From positions 310,001 to 374,000 of the forward strand of contig NZ_CP038635.1 of assembly GCF_004768545.1 (NCBI RefSeq): a stretch of DNA of 64,000 bases. The letters run 5' to 3'. The stretch comes from Cupriavidus oxalaticus. GTDB lineage: Bacteria; Pseudomonadota; Gammaproteobacteria; Burkholderiales; Burkholderiaceae. The notes below the pieces were generated by a model. It made no database searches and was not told the origin of the DNA. It was given only the letters and a program-made list of their open reading frames with translations. The first letter of the stretch is position 1; every line of letters begins with the position of its first letter. Below, one piece after another: positions 34,053 through 43,738 of the stretch. The position numbers and the translations under genes are program-made.

Positions 34053-34649
34053 TCAGCGAGTGGTGTGCAGCTGCGCCATCGCGCGTTCGGCATCGCCGCG
34101 CGCCAGCAGCCCCAGCGGATCGATGCTGCGGTCGATGGCCGCCTCGATCGCCTCCTGCTCCTCTTTGCGCGGCGGCTTGAGCACGAAGTTGACTACGTCC
34201 TCGCGGCCAGCGCCGGCGCCGCCAGGCGCATTGCGCGGATGGCCAACGCCGATGCGCAGCCGCCAGTAGTCTTGCGTGGTCAGGTGGGCCGAGATGTCCT
34301 TGAGGCCATTGTGGCCGCCCGCGCCGCCGCCACGCTTGAGCTTGACGGTGCCGGACGGCAGGTCCATCTCGTCATGGGCGACGACGATCTCGTCGGGCAG
34401 GATCTTGTAGAAGCGTGCCAGCGAGACCACGGCCAGCCCCGAGCGGTTCATGAAGGTCGAGGGCTTGAGCAGCCAGATGTCCTGGTCCCACAGCCGCGCG
34501 CGCGCGGCCAGCCCGTGAAAGCGGCCTTCCACGCGCAGCGTGGCGCCGCCCATGCGGGCAAGCTGGTCCACCAGCCAGAAGCCGGCGTTGTGCCGGGTGG
34601 CCTCGTATTCCGCACCGGGATTGCCGAGGCCGACGATGAGCTTGATCAT
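34053..34649 (-). CDS. pth: Peptidyl-tRNA hydrolase
   Basis: This 198-residue hydrolase releases peptides from prematurely dropped peptidyl-tRNA. The N-terminal motif LIVGLGNPGAEYEATRHNAGFWLVD contains the conserved Asn and the catalytic His. VVAHDEMDLPSGTVKLKRGGGAGGHNGLKDI holds the catalytic Asp and the second conserved Asn. IGVGHP follows. It lies downstream of rplY, the common rplY-pth order, with a terminator between the two. Confidence 0.97.
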   Translation of the reverse strand: MIKLIVGLGNPGAEYEATRHNAGFWLVDQLARMGGATLRVEGRFHGLAARARLWDQDIWLLKPSTFMNRSGLAVVSLARFYKILPDEIVVAHDEMDLPSGTVKLKRGGGAGGHNGLKDISAHLTTQDYWRLRIGVGHPRNAPGGAGAGREDVVNFVLKPPRKEEQEAIEAAIDRSIDPLGLLARGDAERAMAQLHTTR

Positions 34650-34735
34650 GCGATTGACTGAGTCGTTGGCGCGCAGGACTGCGCCACAGGCGCCAAGGAT
34701 ACCGAAAATCCAGCCAGGTGCCGGTTCGGCGGGGT

Positions 34736-34769
34736 CGAAAAAAAACCGCCGCGAAGGGCGGCGGTTTTC
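34736..34769 (-). terminator. rplY terminator
   Basis: The stem ACCGCCGC / GCGGCGGT has a 5-nt loop and, on the minus strand, is followed by eight or more T. It lies about 45 bp after rplY and 85 bp before pth, so pth may need its own promoter or read-through. Confidence 0.9.
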
Positions 34770-34811
34770 TCAGTGGCGCGGCCCGGAAGCCGCGCCCGCT
34801 GCAGCAGCAGC

Positions 34812-35429
34812 TCAGGCAGCCGGCGTTTCGCCTTCGCCCTCGGCAGCGCCTTCGGCGGCCGAAGCGGCGCCAGCCGGCAGCGAGATGCTGGCGATGGCGG
34901 GGTTCTCGTCACCGTGGGTGATGACGGTCACGCCCTTCGGCAGCTTCAGGTCGGCCAGGTGCAGGGTCTGGCCCAGTTCCATCGCGCCGACGTCCACTTC
35001 GATGAACTCGGGCAGGTCGGCCGGCAGGCACGATACTTCCAGGTCGTTGACGATGTGGTTGACCAGGCCGTGGCCCAGCTTCACGCCAGGAGCGGTTTCC
35101 TGGTTCATGAAGTGCAGGGGCACCTTGACGTGGATCTTGTCGTTGGCCGACACGCGCTGGAAATCGACGTGCAGCACCAGCGGCTTGAACGGGTGCATCT
35201 GGAATGCGCGCAGCAGGGCCTTTTCCGACTTGCCAGCGACTTCCAGGTCCAGGATCGACGAGTGGAACGCTTCCTTCTTCAGGGCGTGCCACAGCGCGTT
35301 GTGATCCAGTTCGATCATCTTCGGCTCGGCGGCGCCGCCGTAGATGATGCCGGGGGTCTTGCCCGAATTGCGCAGGCGGCGGCTCGCACCCGTACCCTGT
35401 ACGCTACGCTCGAAAGCGACAACTTTCAT
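34812..35429 (-). CDS. rplY: 50S ribosomal protein L25 (CTC form)
   Basis: This 205-residue protein is the long TL5/CTC form of L25, a 5S rRNA-binding ribosomal protein. The N-terminal L25 domain is [28 protein letters not shown] and [23 protein letters not shown]. The C-terminal CTC beta domain ([67 protein letters not shown]) is followed by an Ala/Glu-rich tail. E. coli has only the first domain. It follows prs by 133 bp on the same strand. Confidence 0.95.
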   Translation of the reverse strand: MKVVAFERSVQGTGASRRLRNSGKTPGIIYGGAAEPKMIELDHNALWHALKKEAFHSSILDLEVAGKSEKALLRAFQMHPFKPLVLHVDFQRVSANDKIHVKVPLHFMNQETAPGVKLGHGLVNHIVNDLEVSCLPADLPEFIEVDVGAMELGQTLHLADLKLPKGVTVITHGDENPAIASISLPAGAASAAEGAAEGEGETPAA

Positions 35430-35562
35430 GATGACTCCAAAAGTAAAGAAGGCCGTCCGCGACCAGACAGCCTCGTTGCGGCGTGAAAAACAGAATCAGC
35501 GCCGATCAAGTCACGCTGGCCGCCGCAAAACGGCTGCCAACGCAGCAAAGCATTAAATTCTA

Positions 35563-36525
35563 TCAGGAACCCGCAAACAGCGACATGATCGAGTCGCCCT
35601 TGACGATGCGGGTAAAGGTCTCGGCCAGCAGCGGGGCGGTCGAGAGCTGGCGGATCTTGCCGCACTTGGCCGCTTCTTCCGACAGCGGGATGGTGTCGCA
35701 CACCACCACTTCGTCCAGCGACGAATCGGCGATGCGGGCAGCGGCGCCGCCGGACAGCACCGGGTGCGTACAGTACGCAAACACCTTCAGCGCGCCACGT
35801 TCCTTCAACACCTGGGCGGCCTTGCACAGCGTGCCGCCGGTGTCGATCATGTCATCCATGATGACGCAGTTGCGGCCTTCGACTTCACCGATGATGTTCA
35901 TCACCTCGGCCACGTTGGCCTTGGGACGGCGCTTGTCGATGATCGCCAGGTCGCAGTTCAGTTCCTTGGCCAGCGCACGCGCACGGACCACGCCGCCGAC
36001 GTCAGGCGAGACCACCAGCAGGTCGCCATAGTTCTTCTCGCGCAGGTCGCCCAGCAGTACCGGCGATGCGTAGATGTTGTCCACGGGGATATCGAAGAAG
36101 CCCTGGATCTGGTCGGCATGCAGGTCCATCGTCAGCACGCGCTCGACGCCGGCGACTTCCAGCATGTTGGCCACGACCTTGGCCGAGATTGCCACGCGCG
36201 CCGAACGCGGGCGGCGGTCCTGGCGGGCATAGCCGAAGTAGGGCATGGCGGCGGTGATGCTGCGTGCCGAGGCGCGCTTGAGCGCGTCGACCATCACCAT
36301 CAGTTCCATCAGGTTGTCGTTGGTCGGCGCGCAGGTGGACTGCAGCACGATGACGTGCTTGCCGCGAACGTTTTCCTGGATTTCAACCTGGACTTCACCG
36401 TCGGAGAAACGGCCAACCTGGGCCTTGCCTAGCGGAATGCCGAGGTGCTGTACGACAGCCTCCGCGAGTTTGGGGTTGGCGTTGCCGGTAAATACCATCA
36501 AGCCGTCGCTGCTCATTCGGGGCAC
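35563..36525 (-). CDS. prs: Ribose-phosphate pyrophosphokinase
   Basis: This 320-residue PRPP synthetase transfers pyrophosphate from ATP to ribose 5-phosphate, feeding purine, pyrimidine, His and Trp synthesis. Motifs are [15 protein letters not shown] at the start, [27 protein letters not shown] (ATP site), [37 protein letters not shown], and the ribose-5-phosphate loop [13 protein letters not shown]. It lies between tRNA-Gln and rplY, the usual betaproteobacterial order. A perfect 9-bp hairpin is present in its short leader. Confidence 0.97.
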   Translation of the reverse strand: MPRMSSDGLMVFTGNANPKLAEAVVQHLGIPLGKAQVGRFSDGEVQVEIQENVRGKHVIVLQSTCAPTNDNLMELMVMVDALKRASARSITAAMPYFGYARQDRRPRSARVAISAKVVANMLEVAGVERVLTMDLHADQIQGFFDIPVDNIYASPVLLGDLREKNYGDLLVVSPDVGGVVRARALAKELNCDLAIIDKRRPKANVAEVMNIIGEVEGRNCVIMDDMIDTGGTLCKAAQVLKERGALKVFAYCTHPVLSGGAAARIADSSLDEVVVCDTIPLSEEAAKCGKIRQLSTAPLLAETFTRIVKGDSIMSLFAGS

Positions 36526-36551
36526 CTGTCTTGCTGCTGGGGGAGCTTGGT

Positions 36552-36572
36552 GTCACCGGCGAAGCCGGTGAC
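36552..36572 (-). repeat. Hairpin between tRNA-Gln and prs
   Basis: GTCACCGGC / GCCGGTGAC with a 3-nt loop lies 27 bp before the prs start and 42 bp after tRNA-Gln. On the minus strand the tip reads CTTCG. There is no T-run, so it is not a terminator. A role in tRNA 3'-end processing or prs leader control is possible. Confidence 0.6.
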
Positions 36573-36613
36573 TTGGAAGATATCGTGTTCCGTTAGGACA
36601 CTATAGGAAGTAA

Positions 36614-36690
36614 TGGCAGGGGAAGAAGGATTCGAACCTTCGAATGCCGGAATCAAAATCCGGTGCCTTGACCAACTTGGCGACTCCCCT
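36614..36690 (-). tRNA. tRNA-Gln (UUG)
   Basis: A full cloverleaf can be folded on the minus strand. The acceptor AGGGGAG pairs with TTCCCCT, followed by G and an encoded CCA. The anticodon stem CCGGA / TCCGG encloses the loop TTTTGAT with anticodon TTG, which reads CAA/CAG as glutamine. The T arm has GGTTCGAATCC. It sits between ispE and prs and may be cotranscribed with them. Confidence 0.96.
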
Positions 36691-36749
36691 ACACAACCGG
36701 GCCGTTCTTCGTGGTACCAAACTACCGTACCGCGCCGAACGATAACTTG

Positions 36750-37634
36750 CTATGCGAGCGCTGCGAGCGGGTGATGTGCCAGACTCCTCACACACCTGCC
36801 ATCCCATTCGGGAGGCAACCTTTCCAAAACCTGCTGCGCTGTCTTTGCGTCAGGAAAACGCGCAAACACGCAGGCTCCGGATCCGGTCATCCTGGCATGC
36901 TGATTGTATTGCTTCAGCCATTCCAGGGCTCGGGCGACTTCGCCGAACTTCGCTGTTGCTATCGGTTCCAGGTCGTTGCGACCGAAATCGAATTTGTTTG
37001 TGCGAGCAGCGAAGACCGCAATTATGGAGATGGGCGTATCCCTTGTCAAGCGCTGGTCCGAAAAAATTTCAGACGTCGGCACATGCTGTTTCGGATGGAT
37101 GACCACGAACCAGCTTTCGGGCAGCTCCACCGCGGTCAGCTGCTCGCCCACGCCCTCGGCGAATGCGTTCTGGCCGAACACAAACACCGGCACGTCCGCA
37201 CCCAGCGCCAGGCCGATGCGCATCAGCTCCTCGCGCGACAGGCCCAGGCCCCAGAGGTGGTTCAGCGCCAGCAGCGTGGTCGCGGCATCCGACGAGCCGC
37301 CGCCGATGCCGCCGCCCATCGGCAGCACCTTGTCGATCTCGATGTCGGCGCCGAAGGGGGTGCCCGTGGCAGCCTGCAACGCGCGCGCGGCGCGCACGAC
37401 CAGGTCGCTGTCGGCGGGCACGCCGGGCACGTCGGTGATGCGCGCCACGATGCCATCGTCGCGCCGGCGGAAATGCAGCGTGTCGCTCCAGTCGACCAGC
37501 TGGAACACGGTCTGCAGCGTGTGGTAGCCGTCGGCGCGGCGCCCGGTCACGTGCAGGAACAGGTTGAGTTTCGCGGGCGCGGGACAGTCGCGCAGTTCGG
37601 GTGGCGGCAGTGCCGGGGTCCGGTCAGGGGTCAT
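36750..37634 (-). CDS. ispE: 4-diphosphocytidyl-2-C-methyl-D-erythritol kinase
   Basis: This 294-residue GHMP kinase phosphorylates CDP-ME in the MEP pathway to isoprenoids. The N-terminal [32 protein letters not shown] and the ATP loop [22 protein letters not shown] are clear. The C-terminal [12 protein letters not shown] motif completes the fold. The ATG at 37634 overlaps the lolB stop (ATGA), so translation is probably coupled. The next feature downstream is tRNA-Gln. Confidence 0.96.
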   Translation of the reverse strand: MTPDRTPALPPPELRDCPAPAKLNLFLHVTGRRADGYHTLQTVFQLVDWSDTLHFRRRDDGIVARITDVPGVPADSDLVVRAARALQAATGTPFGADIEIDKVLPMGGGIGGGSSDAATTLLALNHLWGLGLSREELMRIGLALGADVPVFVFGQNAFAEGVGEQLTAVELPESWFVVIHPKQHVPTSEIFSDQRLTRDTPISIIAVFAARTNKFDFGRNDLEPIATAKFGEVARALEWLKQYNQHARMTGSGACVFARFPDAKTAQQVLERLPPEWDGRCVRSLAHHPLAALA

Positions 37635-38245
37635 GGCGTCTGGGGATCGATGACGAGCCGCACCGACAGCGGATTGCTGCCGGAGTCGCGCGCGAGGTCG
37701 ATGCGGCGCGGCAGCGCCGCGGCGGTGCTTGCGGGCTGCGTGTCCTGCCACGCGACGTAGCGCACGGTCCAGCCGTTCTGCGCCAGCGTCGACAGGCGCC
37801 CCTGCTCGTCGCGCGTGGCGCGCGCGGGCGATCCCTGCGCGGCGCGGCCATGCAGCCAGTCGCGCATGCCGGCCACCGGCAGCGCGAAGCCGAGCGCGTC
37901 TTCCATCAGCGTGTCGACCTCGGGCGCGTTGCGCGGCGGCTGGTTGGGCAGGTCCAGCGTGGCGCCGGACGGCGTGGCGGTGACCACTGCCAGCGTCTGG
38001 CCCAGCGGCGAGACCAGGTCGAGCCGCACGTTGCGGCCTTGCTCTTCCCAGCGGAAGCTGCCGGTCACGCCTTCGTCGCGGCCGTAGCGCTGGTAGTTGG
38101 CCGAGAAGCGGCCGGTGTATTGCCGGCTTGCGCTGGATTCGCCGGCATCGAAGCCGCGCGACGGTGCCACGCTGGCGCACGCCTGCAGCAGCAATGGGGC
38201 GCCCAGGCAAAGCAGTGCCAGGCGTCTGGTTCGATTCATGGGCAT
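37631..38245 (-). CDS. lolB: Outer-membrane lipoprotein LolB
   Basis: This roughly 204-residue lipoprotein receptor accepts lipoproteins from LolA and inserts them into the outer membrane. The signal peptide is [23 protein letters not shown] with the lipobox LLQAC. The body has [46 protein letters not shown], the family's beta-barrel start. A start two codons later (38239) is equally possible. It overlaps ispE by 4 bp and follows the TPR gene on the same strand, a common Burkholderiales order. Confidence 0.9.
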   Translation of the reverse strand: MPMNRTRRLALLCLGAPLLLQACASVAPSRGFDAGESSASRQYTGRFSANYQRYGRDEGVTGSFRWEEQGRNVRLDLVSPLGQTLAVVTATPSGATLDLPNQPPRNAPEVDTLMEDALGFALPVAGMRDWLHGRAAQGSPARATRDEQGRLSTLAQNGWTVRYVAWQDTQPASTAAALPRRIDLARDSGSNPLSVRLVIDPQTP

Positions 38246-38354
38246 GGTCGTGGAGCGGCGGCGCGCGGCGGCGGCCGCCGGACTGACGGAAATCCCGTGC
38301 CGCGCCTGGCAACGCAAGCGCGCGGCAAGCGGGGGCACGGGATCAGGAGGTTGG

Positions 38355-40334
38355 TTACTTGGCCAGCTGCACGTCGAACTTGTACCTGCGCAGCGTATCG
38401 ACCAGGGTTTCGTTCTCGGGATCGATGCGCATGGCCTCGGTCCAGGTCTTGCGCGCTTCCTCGTGCTCGCCGAGCTGCCACAGCACCTCGCCCAGGTGCG
38501 CGCCGATCTCGGCCTCGGGCGCCTTGGAGTAGGCGTTGCGCAGCAGGTCCGCTGCGGGGCGCAGCTCGCCCATGCGGAATTTGACCCAGGCCAGGCTGTC
38601 CATGATGTAGGGATCGTCCGGGCCCAGCTCGGAGGCGCGTTCCAGCAGGCTGCGCGCTTCGGGCAGGCGTTCGTTGCGGTCGGCGAGCGAGTAGCCGAGC
38701 GCGTTGTAGCCCTGCTTCTGCTGCGGCTGCAGCGCGATCACGCGGCGCAGGCCCTTTTCCATGCTGTCGTAGCGCTTCTGGCGCTCGTCGAGCATGGCCA
38801 GCTCGTAGATCCAGTCGGCGTTGTCGGGCTCGGCGGCGACGCGGTCGTCGAGCAGCTTGCGTGCTCGGTCGTAAGCCTTGGTCTCCATCAGCGTGGCCAC
38901 CTCGGCCTGGCGGATCGCCATGACGCGCTGCGCGCGCTGGCCCGGGTCGGGGATTTCCTCGGCATCGGCAAGCATCTCGCCGAACAGTGCCTGCGCATCG
39001 TCGAGCTTGCCCAGGCGTGCCAGCAGCTGCGCGCGCTTGGCGGTGGCCGCGGGCGCCAGGCGGATGTCCTCGATGCGGTCCAGCCACTGGATCGCGCCGG
39101 CATAGTCCTTACGTTCTTCGGCAATCTGCGCCAGGTACTGGTAGGCGATGTCGGGATTGGCCGTGGGTTGCTTCTCGACCAGCTGCAGATACTCCTGCAG
39201 GTATTGCTCGGCTTCGCTGTAGTTCTTGGCCTGCAGGCTCGTAAGCCCCAGCGCCAGTGGCACGCGCGGATCGGCGGGCGCCACCTTGCGCAAGGTCTCG
39301 AACTCCTGCCGTGCCGCCTGCATGTCGTTGCGCAGCAGGTACAGGCGCGCCAGCGTGATATGGCCGTTGACCGATTCGGGCGACTTGTCAAGGAAGCGCT
39401 TCAGGATGGCGACGGCTTCGTCGGGCTCCTTTTCGGCGCGCAGCTCGGCGGCCATCAGCGCGGCGGCCTCAAAGCCCGGGCGCAGCTTCAGTGCCTGGTC
39501 CAGCGCGGCGATCGCGCCCGGCACGTCGCCGGCGATTTCGCGCGCGCGCGCCAGCGCCAGGTGGGTTTCCGGCAGTTTCGTATCGTTGCGCGTCAGTTCC
39601 TGCAGCAACGTGGCCGCGCCGGCGGGATCGCTGGTGCGCGACAGCTGCTGCTGCATCTGCAGGATGGCGTCGCCGCGGTGGCTGGCGGGTACGGCGGCGA
39701 GCTGCTGCTGCAGCAGCGGGCGGGCATCGTCCCAGCGTCCGTTCAGCACCAGCAGCGTCGACAGGACCTGCGCGGCGGCGGGCGAATTGGGCGAGATTTC
39801 ACGCCACAGCCGGGCCGCATCCAACGCCTGCTGCGGGATGCGCGCGTTGAAGGCGATCTCGGTGGCGCGCTGCGCGAAGCGCGGGTCGCGGGTCTGCCGC
39901 GCCAGTTCGAGGTAGGTGCGGTAGGCCGGCCCGACCAGGCCGCGCTGCATGGAAATCTCGGCCGCCAGCACCATATAGACGATGTCGTCGGTCAGTTCCA
40001 GCGACGGCAGCGGGCTGCGTGCCGGCTTGGCGGTGCTGCTGGCGGGGCGCGCGTCATCGGAGGCGGCGATCTGCATCTGCGCAAGCTGCGGCATCTGCGC
40101 AAGCTGCGGCAGCGGCACGTCGCCGGCCGGAGGTGCCGCATGCGCGGCGCCGGCCAGCGCGAGCAGTGCCGCGGCGCCCAGCGCACGTGCGTGGCGGCGG
40201 GTTCTGGCAAAGGCTCCCGCGGCGCCCGCCGTGCGCGAAAATGCGCCCTCGTGCACGGGGATGCCGCACTGGGAGGCTTGCAATGTGGCGTCCGGCATCA
40301 GGTCCGGCGTCAGGTCCAACTTCAGGTCCGACAT
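38355..40334 (-). CDS. Large TPR-repeat protein upstream of lolB
   Basis: This is a 659-residue protein with many tetratricopeptide repeats from about residue 130 to the end, for example VPGAIAALDQALKLRPGFEAAALMAAELRAEKEPDEAVAILKRFLDKSPESVNGHITLARLYLLRNDMQAARQEFETLRKVAP. The N-terminus has an Ala-rich hydrophobic stretch (ALGAAALLALAGAAHA) that could be a signal sequence after a 50-residue preamble. A short tandem duplication encodes QLAQM twice (40071-40110 region). TPR arrays mediate protein-protein contacts. Given lolB, an envelope assembly role is a guess. I chose MSDLKLD at 40334; the longer start at 40382 overlaps the promoter palindrome. Confidence 0.83.
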   Translation of the reverse strand: MSDLKLDLTPDLMPDATLQASQCGIPVHEGAFSRTAGAAGAFARTRRHARALGAAALLALAGAAHAAPPAGDVPLPQLAQMPQLAQMQIAASDDARPASSTAKPARSPLPSLELTDDIVYMVLAAEISMQRGLVGPAYRTYLELARQTRDPRFAQRATEIAFNARIPQQALDAARLWREISPNSPAAAQVLSTLLVLNGRWDDARPLLQQQLAAVPASHRGDAILQMQQQLSRTSDPAGAATLLQELTRNDTKLPETHLALARAREIAGDVPGAIAALDQALKLRPGFEAAALMAAELRAEKEPDEAVAILKRFLDKSPESVNGHITLARLYLLRNDMQAARQEFETLRKVAPADPRVPLALGLTSLQAKNYSEAEQYLQEYLQLVEKQPTANPDIAYQYLAQIAEERKDYAGAIQWLDRIEDIRLAPAATAKRAQLLARLGKLDDAQALFGEMLADAEEIPDPGQRAQRVMAIRQAEVATLMETKAYDRARKLLDDRVAAEPDNADWIYELAMLDERQKRYDSMEKGLRRVIALQPQQKQGYNALGYSLADRNERLPEARSLLERASELGPDDPYIMDSLAWVKFRMGELRPAADLLRNAYSKAPEAEIGAHLGEVLWQLGEHEEARKTWTEAMRIDPENETLVDTLRRYKFDVQLAK

Positions 40335-40379
40335 GTATCGAGTGCTCCGGGCGCGCGCTGGCGAAGGAATGGATAAAGG

Positions 40380-40402
40380 CATTGTAGCCTGCCGCTACAA
40401 TG
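40380..40402. promoter_or_regulatory. Inverted repeat holding two divergent -10-like boxes
   Basis: CATTGTAGC-CTGCC-GCTACAATG is a perfect 9-bp inverted repeat between the divergent TPR and mutM genes. Each arm contains TACAAT in its outward direction (plus 40396-40401, minus 40387-40382). Neither has a clear -35 at 16-18 bp, so a regulator or a factor-dependent promoter may be involved. Confidence 0.5.
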
Positions 40403-40475
40403 CGCTGCTTGGCGCGCCGGCCCATGGCCAGCAAGGCCGGCAGGAGTTTGGAGCGCTAACCAACGGAGAGGTTCG

Positions 40476-41360
40476 ATGCCTGAATTGCCCGAGGTCGAAG
40501 TGACCCGGCGCGGCTTGCTGCCGCATGTGGTGGGACGGCGCATTGAAGCGGTGACGGTGCGCCACCGCGGGTTGCGCTGGCCGGTCGAGCCGGACCTCGA
40601 AGCCCGCCTGGCGCAGCGCGTGGTGCGCCGGATCGAACGCCGCGGCAAATACCTGCTGCTCGAGTGTGTCAGCGACGATCCCGCCGAACCGGCCGGCTGG
40701 CTGCTGGTGCATCTCGGCATGACCGGCACGCTCAGGGTGTTGCCGCAGGCGCCGCCACCCGGCGCCCACGACCACCTGGACATGGTGCTGGCCGTTGGTG
40801 CAGAGGGTGTAGTGGCGGCGGAGGGCGCCGGGGGCCGGCTGGTGCTGCGCTTTCGCGATCCGCGCCGCTTCGGCGCGGTGCTGTGGACCACGCTGCCCGA
40901 GCACGAACTGCCATCCCACCCGCTGCTGCGCACGCTCGGCATCGAGCCCTTCGATGCTGCCTTCGACGGCGCCTGGCTGCACCGCCACACGCGCGGCCGC
41001 AGTGCCGCCATCAAGACGGTGTTGCTGGCCGGCGGCATCGTCGTCGGGGTCGGCAACATCTACGCTTCGGAAAGCCTGTTCCGCGCCGGCATCCGCCCGA
41101 CCACGCCGGCTGGCCGCCTCAGCCGTGCGCGTTGCGACCGGCTGGCGCAGGCCGTGCGCGAGACCCTGGCGCAGGCGATCGAGCGCGGCGGCAGCACGCT
41201 GCGCGATTTCGTCGGCAGCGACGGCGCCAGCGGCTACTTCCAGCTCGATTGCTTTGTCTACGACCGGGCCGGCCAGCCGTGCCGGGTCTGCGCCACGCCC
41301 GTGCGCCAGATCGTGCAGGGCCAGCGTTCCACCTTCTACTGCCCCAACTGCCAGCACTGA
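40476..41360 (+). CDS. mutM: Formamidopyrimidine-DNA glycosylase
   Basis: This 294-residue Fpg/MutM enzyme excises 8-oxoguanine and formamidopyrimidines from DNA with associated beta/delta lyase activity. The mature N-terminus [13 protein letters not shown] provides the catalytic Pro and Glu. Also present are RRGKYLLLE (conserved Lys), [12 protein letters not shown] and [18 protein letters not shown]. The C-terminal zinc finger has CRVC and CPNC. A GGAGAGG ribosome-binding site precedes the ATG. mutY lies 2.4 kb downstream on the same strand, so two steps of 8-oxoG repair flank the dynamin-like gene. Confidence 0.97.
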   Translation: MPELPEVEVTRRGLLPHVVGRRIEAVTVRHRGLRWPVEPDLEARLAQRVVRRIERRGKYLLLECVSDDPAEPAGWLLVHLGMTGTLRVLPQAPPPGAHDHLDMVLAVGAEGVVAAEGAGGRLVLRFRDPRRFGAVLWTTLPEHELPSHPLLRTLGIEPFDAAFDGAWLHRHTRGRSAAIKTVLLAGGIVVGVGNIYASESLFRAGIRPTTPAGRLSRARCDRLAQAVRETLAQAIERGGSTLRDFVGSDGASGYFQLDCFVYDRAGQPCRVCATPVRQIVQGQRSTFYCPNCQH

Positions 41361-41659
41361 ACCAGCACTGAGCCGGCACTGACCGGTGGCCGCCATTACG
41401 ATGCGCCGTGTGGCGCACAATGCGCGCCGGCGGCGATTGTCGATGGCTCGGCGCAACACTCTGCCCGCACGCCATTCACAAGGGACGCGAATTCCACAAA
41501 ACCGCCGTGGAAACCTGTATCGTGTGCGCAGTTATAAAAAGTTACAAAAATGGAACAGATTGGCTCGCCCGGGTCGCGGCGGGCCGGCAGTGCGGGAACA
41601 CGGGCACGCCTCCGCCGGCGGCGGCCCCGAGGCAAAAACCGAGTCAGCCGAACAGCTCC
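41361..41659. other. Gene-free stretch between mutM and the dynamin-like gene
   Basis: About 300 bp without a supported gene. It holds an AT-richer patch around 41530-41560 (TTATAAAAAGTTAC) and a 6-bp inverted repeat TTCCAC / GTGGAA near 41490-41512, either of which could belong to a promoter of the downstream gene. No terminator is evident after mutM. Confidence 0.4.
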
Positions 41660-43609
41660 ATGACAACGCTCGCCCACCAATTCGAACAATACGGCGCCTG
41701 GAGAACGGGGGTCCTCCAGTCCCTGGCCGAATTCCAGTCGTGGCTGCAGCAGCACGACCTGTACGACGCGCAGGCCGACGACCGCGTGCAGCGCATCCAG
41801 AACGTGCTGCGCAGCGACCGGCTCAAGGTCGCCTTCATTGCGGAGTTCTCGCGCGGCAAGAGCGAACTGATCAATGCGATCTTCTTCGCCGACTACGGGC
41901 GCCGCATCCTGCCGTCGTCGGCGGGCCGCACCACGATGTGCCCGACCGAGCTGCGCTACGACGAGGCCGAGCCGCCTTGCATCCGGCTGCTGCCGATCGA
42001 GACCAGGCTCCAGGACGCTTCGACCGCGGATTTTCTCGAGGCCGGCCCGTCGGCACACTGGCATACGGTGCCGCTGGATCCGTCCTCGCCCGAGGGCATG
42101 CTCGAAGCCTTCCAGCACGTGGTCCAGACCGTGCGCGTGCCGCCGCAGCAAGCCGAGGCGCTGGGCCTCTACCATGAGAGCGACCCCGACGCCGCCTACG
42201 CGGTCGATGCCGAGGGCATGGTCGAGATATCCCGCTGGCGCCATGCGGTGATCAATTTCCCGCATCCGCTGCTGCGCCAGGGGCTGGTCATCCTGGACAC
42301 GCCGGGGCTGAACGCGATCGGCACCGAGCCCGAGCTGACGCTGCGCCTGATCCCTGACGCGCACGTGGTGGTGTTCGTGCTGGCCGCCGATGCCGGCGTG
42401 ACCAAGAGCGACCTGGAACTGTGGCGCACCCACGTGGACGCCGGCCACCGGCGCGGCTGCCTGGCCGTGCTCAACAAGATCGACGGGCTGTGGGACCCGC
42501 TGCGCCAGCCGGCCGAGATCGCCGGCGAGATCGGGCGGCAGGTCTCGAGCACGGCGCAGGTGCTGGGCATCGAGCAGGCGCGTGTCTATCCCGTGTCGGC
42601 ACAGAAGGGCCTGGTGGCAAAGGTCACGCACGACGACGCGCTGCTGGCGCGCAGCGGCTTGCCGGAGTTCGAGCATGTGCTGTCCGACCAGCTGATCCCG
42701 CGGCGGCGCGACATCGTCTCCGATCAGGTCCACCGCCAGGCGCAGGACATGGCGCGGGCCGCGCAGCAGCTGCTGCAGAGCCGCCGCCGCGATATCGTCG
42801 AGCAACTGTTCGAGCTGCGCGGGCTGCGCGGCAAGAACCACGCGATGGTCAAGCACATGCTGATGCGCGTGCAGGGCGAGAAGGAAGAGTTCGAGCAGAG
42901 CATCAGCAAGTTCCAGGCTCTGCGGCTGGTGTTCGGCCGCCACAGCGCCGACATCATCAAGAGCCTGCAGCTGCGCGACGTGCGCCGGACCATGCGGACC
43001 GCGCGCGAGCAGATGAAGGAGCGCTTCTTCTCGCGCGGCCTGCGCGAGGACATGGATGCGCTGTTCGCCCAGCTCACCGCGCTGGTGACCGATGCCGACA
43101 ACAAGATCGGGCAGTTGCACCAGCTGATCGAAAGCATGTACCGGCGCTTCAATGCCGAGCATGGCTTCACGCTGCCCACGCCGATGCAGTTCACCGCCGA
43201 GCGCTACGTGGCCGAGCTGCAGGAAACGCTGCGGCTGGTGCATGCGCACTTCGGCACGGTCAGCATGCTGACGCGCTCGCGGCCGCAACTGGTGCAGAAC
43301 GCATTCAGCACCATGGCCAGCCGCGTGCTGGAGAACTTCCGCGACCTGAATCGCGATATCGAGGTGTGGCTCAAATCGGTGATGACGCCGCTCGAGGCGC
43401 AGGTGCGCGAGCACCAGAAGCAGTTGCGCCGGCGCGTCGATTCGATCGAGCGCATCCACGAAGCGACCGATACGCTGGAAAGCCGTATCGCGGAGCTCGA
43501 GGAGGTGCTGAACGGGCTGGATGAGCGCAGCGGCAAGATCGAGGGGTTTGCGCAACGCCTGCTGCGGCCGGCGGGCGTGGCGGAGCAGGCGAGCCTGGCG
43601 GTGGCGTGA
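41660..43609 (+). CDS. Bacterial dynamin-family GTPase
   Basis: This 649-residue protein has a dynamin-type GTPase domain. G1 is FSRGKS at about residues 63-68, a Thr-containing GRTTMCPTELRY stretch serves as G2, G3 is DTPGLN from residue 213, and G4 is NKID at 272-275. The remainder is helical and charged, predicted to form the long stalk bundle (REQMKERFFSRGLREDMDALFAQLTALVTDADNKIGQLHQLIESMYRRF). I see no membrane helices. Bacterial dynamin-like proteins bind or remodel membranes, and some act in stress or phage defence. No partner gene is adjacent. The start at 41660 gives the expected N-terminal helix. Confidence 0.82.
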   Translation: MTTLAHQFEQYGAWRTGVLQSLAEFQSWLQQHDLYDAQADDRVQRIQNVLRSDRLKVAFIAEFSRGKSELINAIFFADYGRRILPSSAGRTTMCPTELRYDEAEPPCIRLLPIETRLQDASTADFLEAGPSAHWHTVPLDPSSPEGMLEAFQHVVQTVRVPPQQAEALGLYHESDPDAAYAVDAEGMVEISRWRHAVINFPHPLLRQGLVILDTPGLNAIGTEPELTLRLIPDAHVVVFVLAADAGVTKSDLELWRTHVDAGHRRGCLAVLNKIDGLWDPLRQPAEIAGEIGRQVSSTAQVLGIEQARVYPVSAQKGLVAKVTHDDALLARSGLPEFEHVLSDQLIPRRRDIVSDQVHRQAQDMARAAQQLLQSRRRDIVEQLFELRGLRGKNHAMVKHMLMRVQGEKEEFEQSISKFQALRLVFGRHSADIIKSLQLRDVRRTMRTAREQMKERFFSRGLREDMDALFAQLTALVTDADNKIGQLHQLIESMYRRFNAEHGFTLPTPMQFTAERYVAELQETLRLVHAHFGTVSMLTRSRPQLVQNAFSTMASRVLENFRDLNRDIEVWLKSVMTPLEAQVREHQKQLRRRVDSIERIHEATDTLESRIAELEEVLNGLDERSGKIEGFAQRLLRPAGVAEQASLAVA

Positions 43610-43656
43610 CGGGAAGCGGCTGGCGGTAGGCGTATTTCAGGGCCGGTATATCATGT

Positions 43657-43683
43657 AGCGCCGCGTACAGCGGCGCTTTTTTT
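43657..43683 (+). terminator. Terminator after the dynamin-like gene
   Basis: The stem AGCGCCGC / GCGGCGCT with a GTACA loop is followed by seven T. It is a strong intrinsic terminator 47 bp after the gene and 55 bp before mutY. Confidence 0.9.
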
Positions 43684-43738
43684 GACACGTTCGCACGCTG
43701 CTGGCCCAACACCAGCCCCACACCACAAGCCGTACCCC

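Noticed and set aside
37635..38312. Open frame extending ispE upstream
   Set aside because: It overlaps lolB in a different frame. IspE homology begins at 37634, where an ATGA overlap with lolB gives a clear start.
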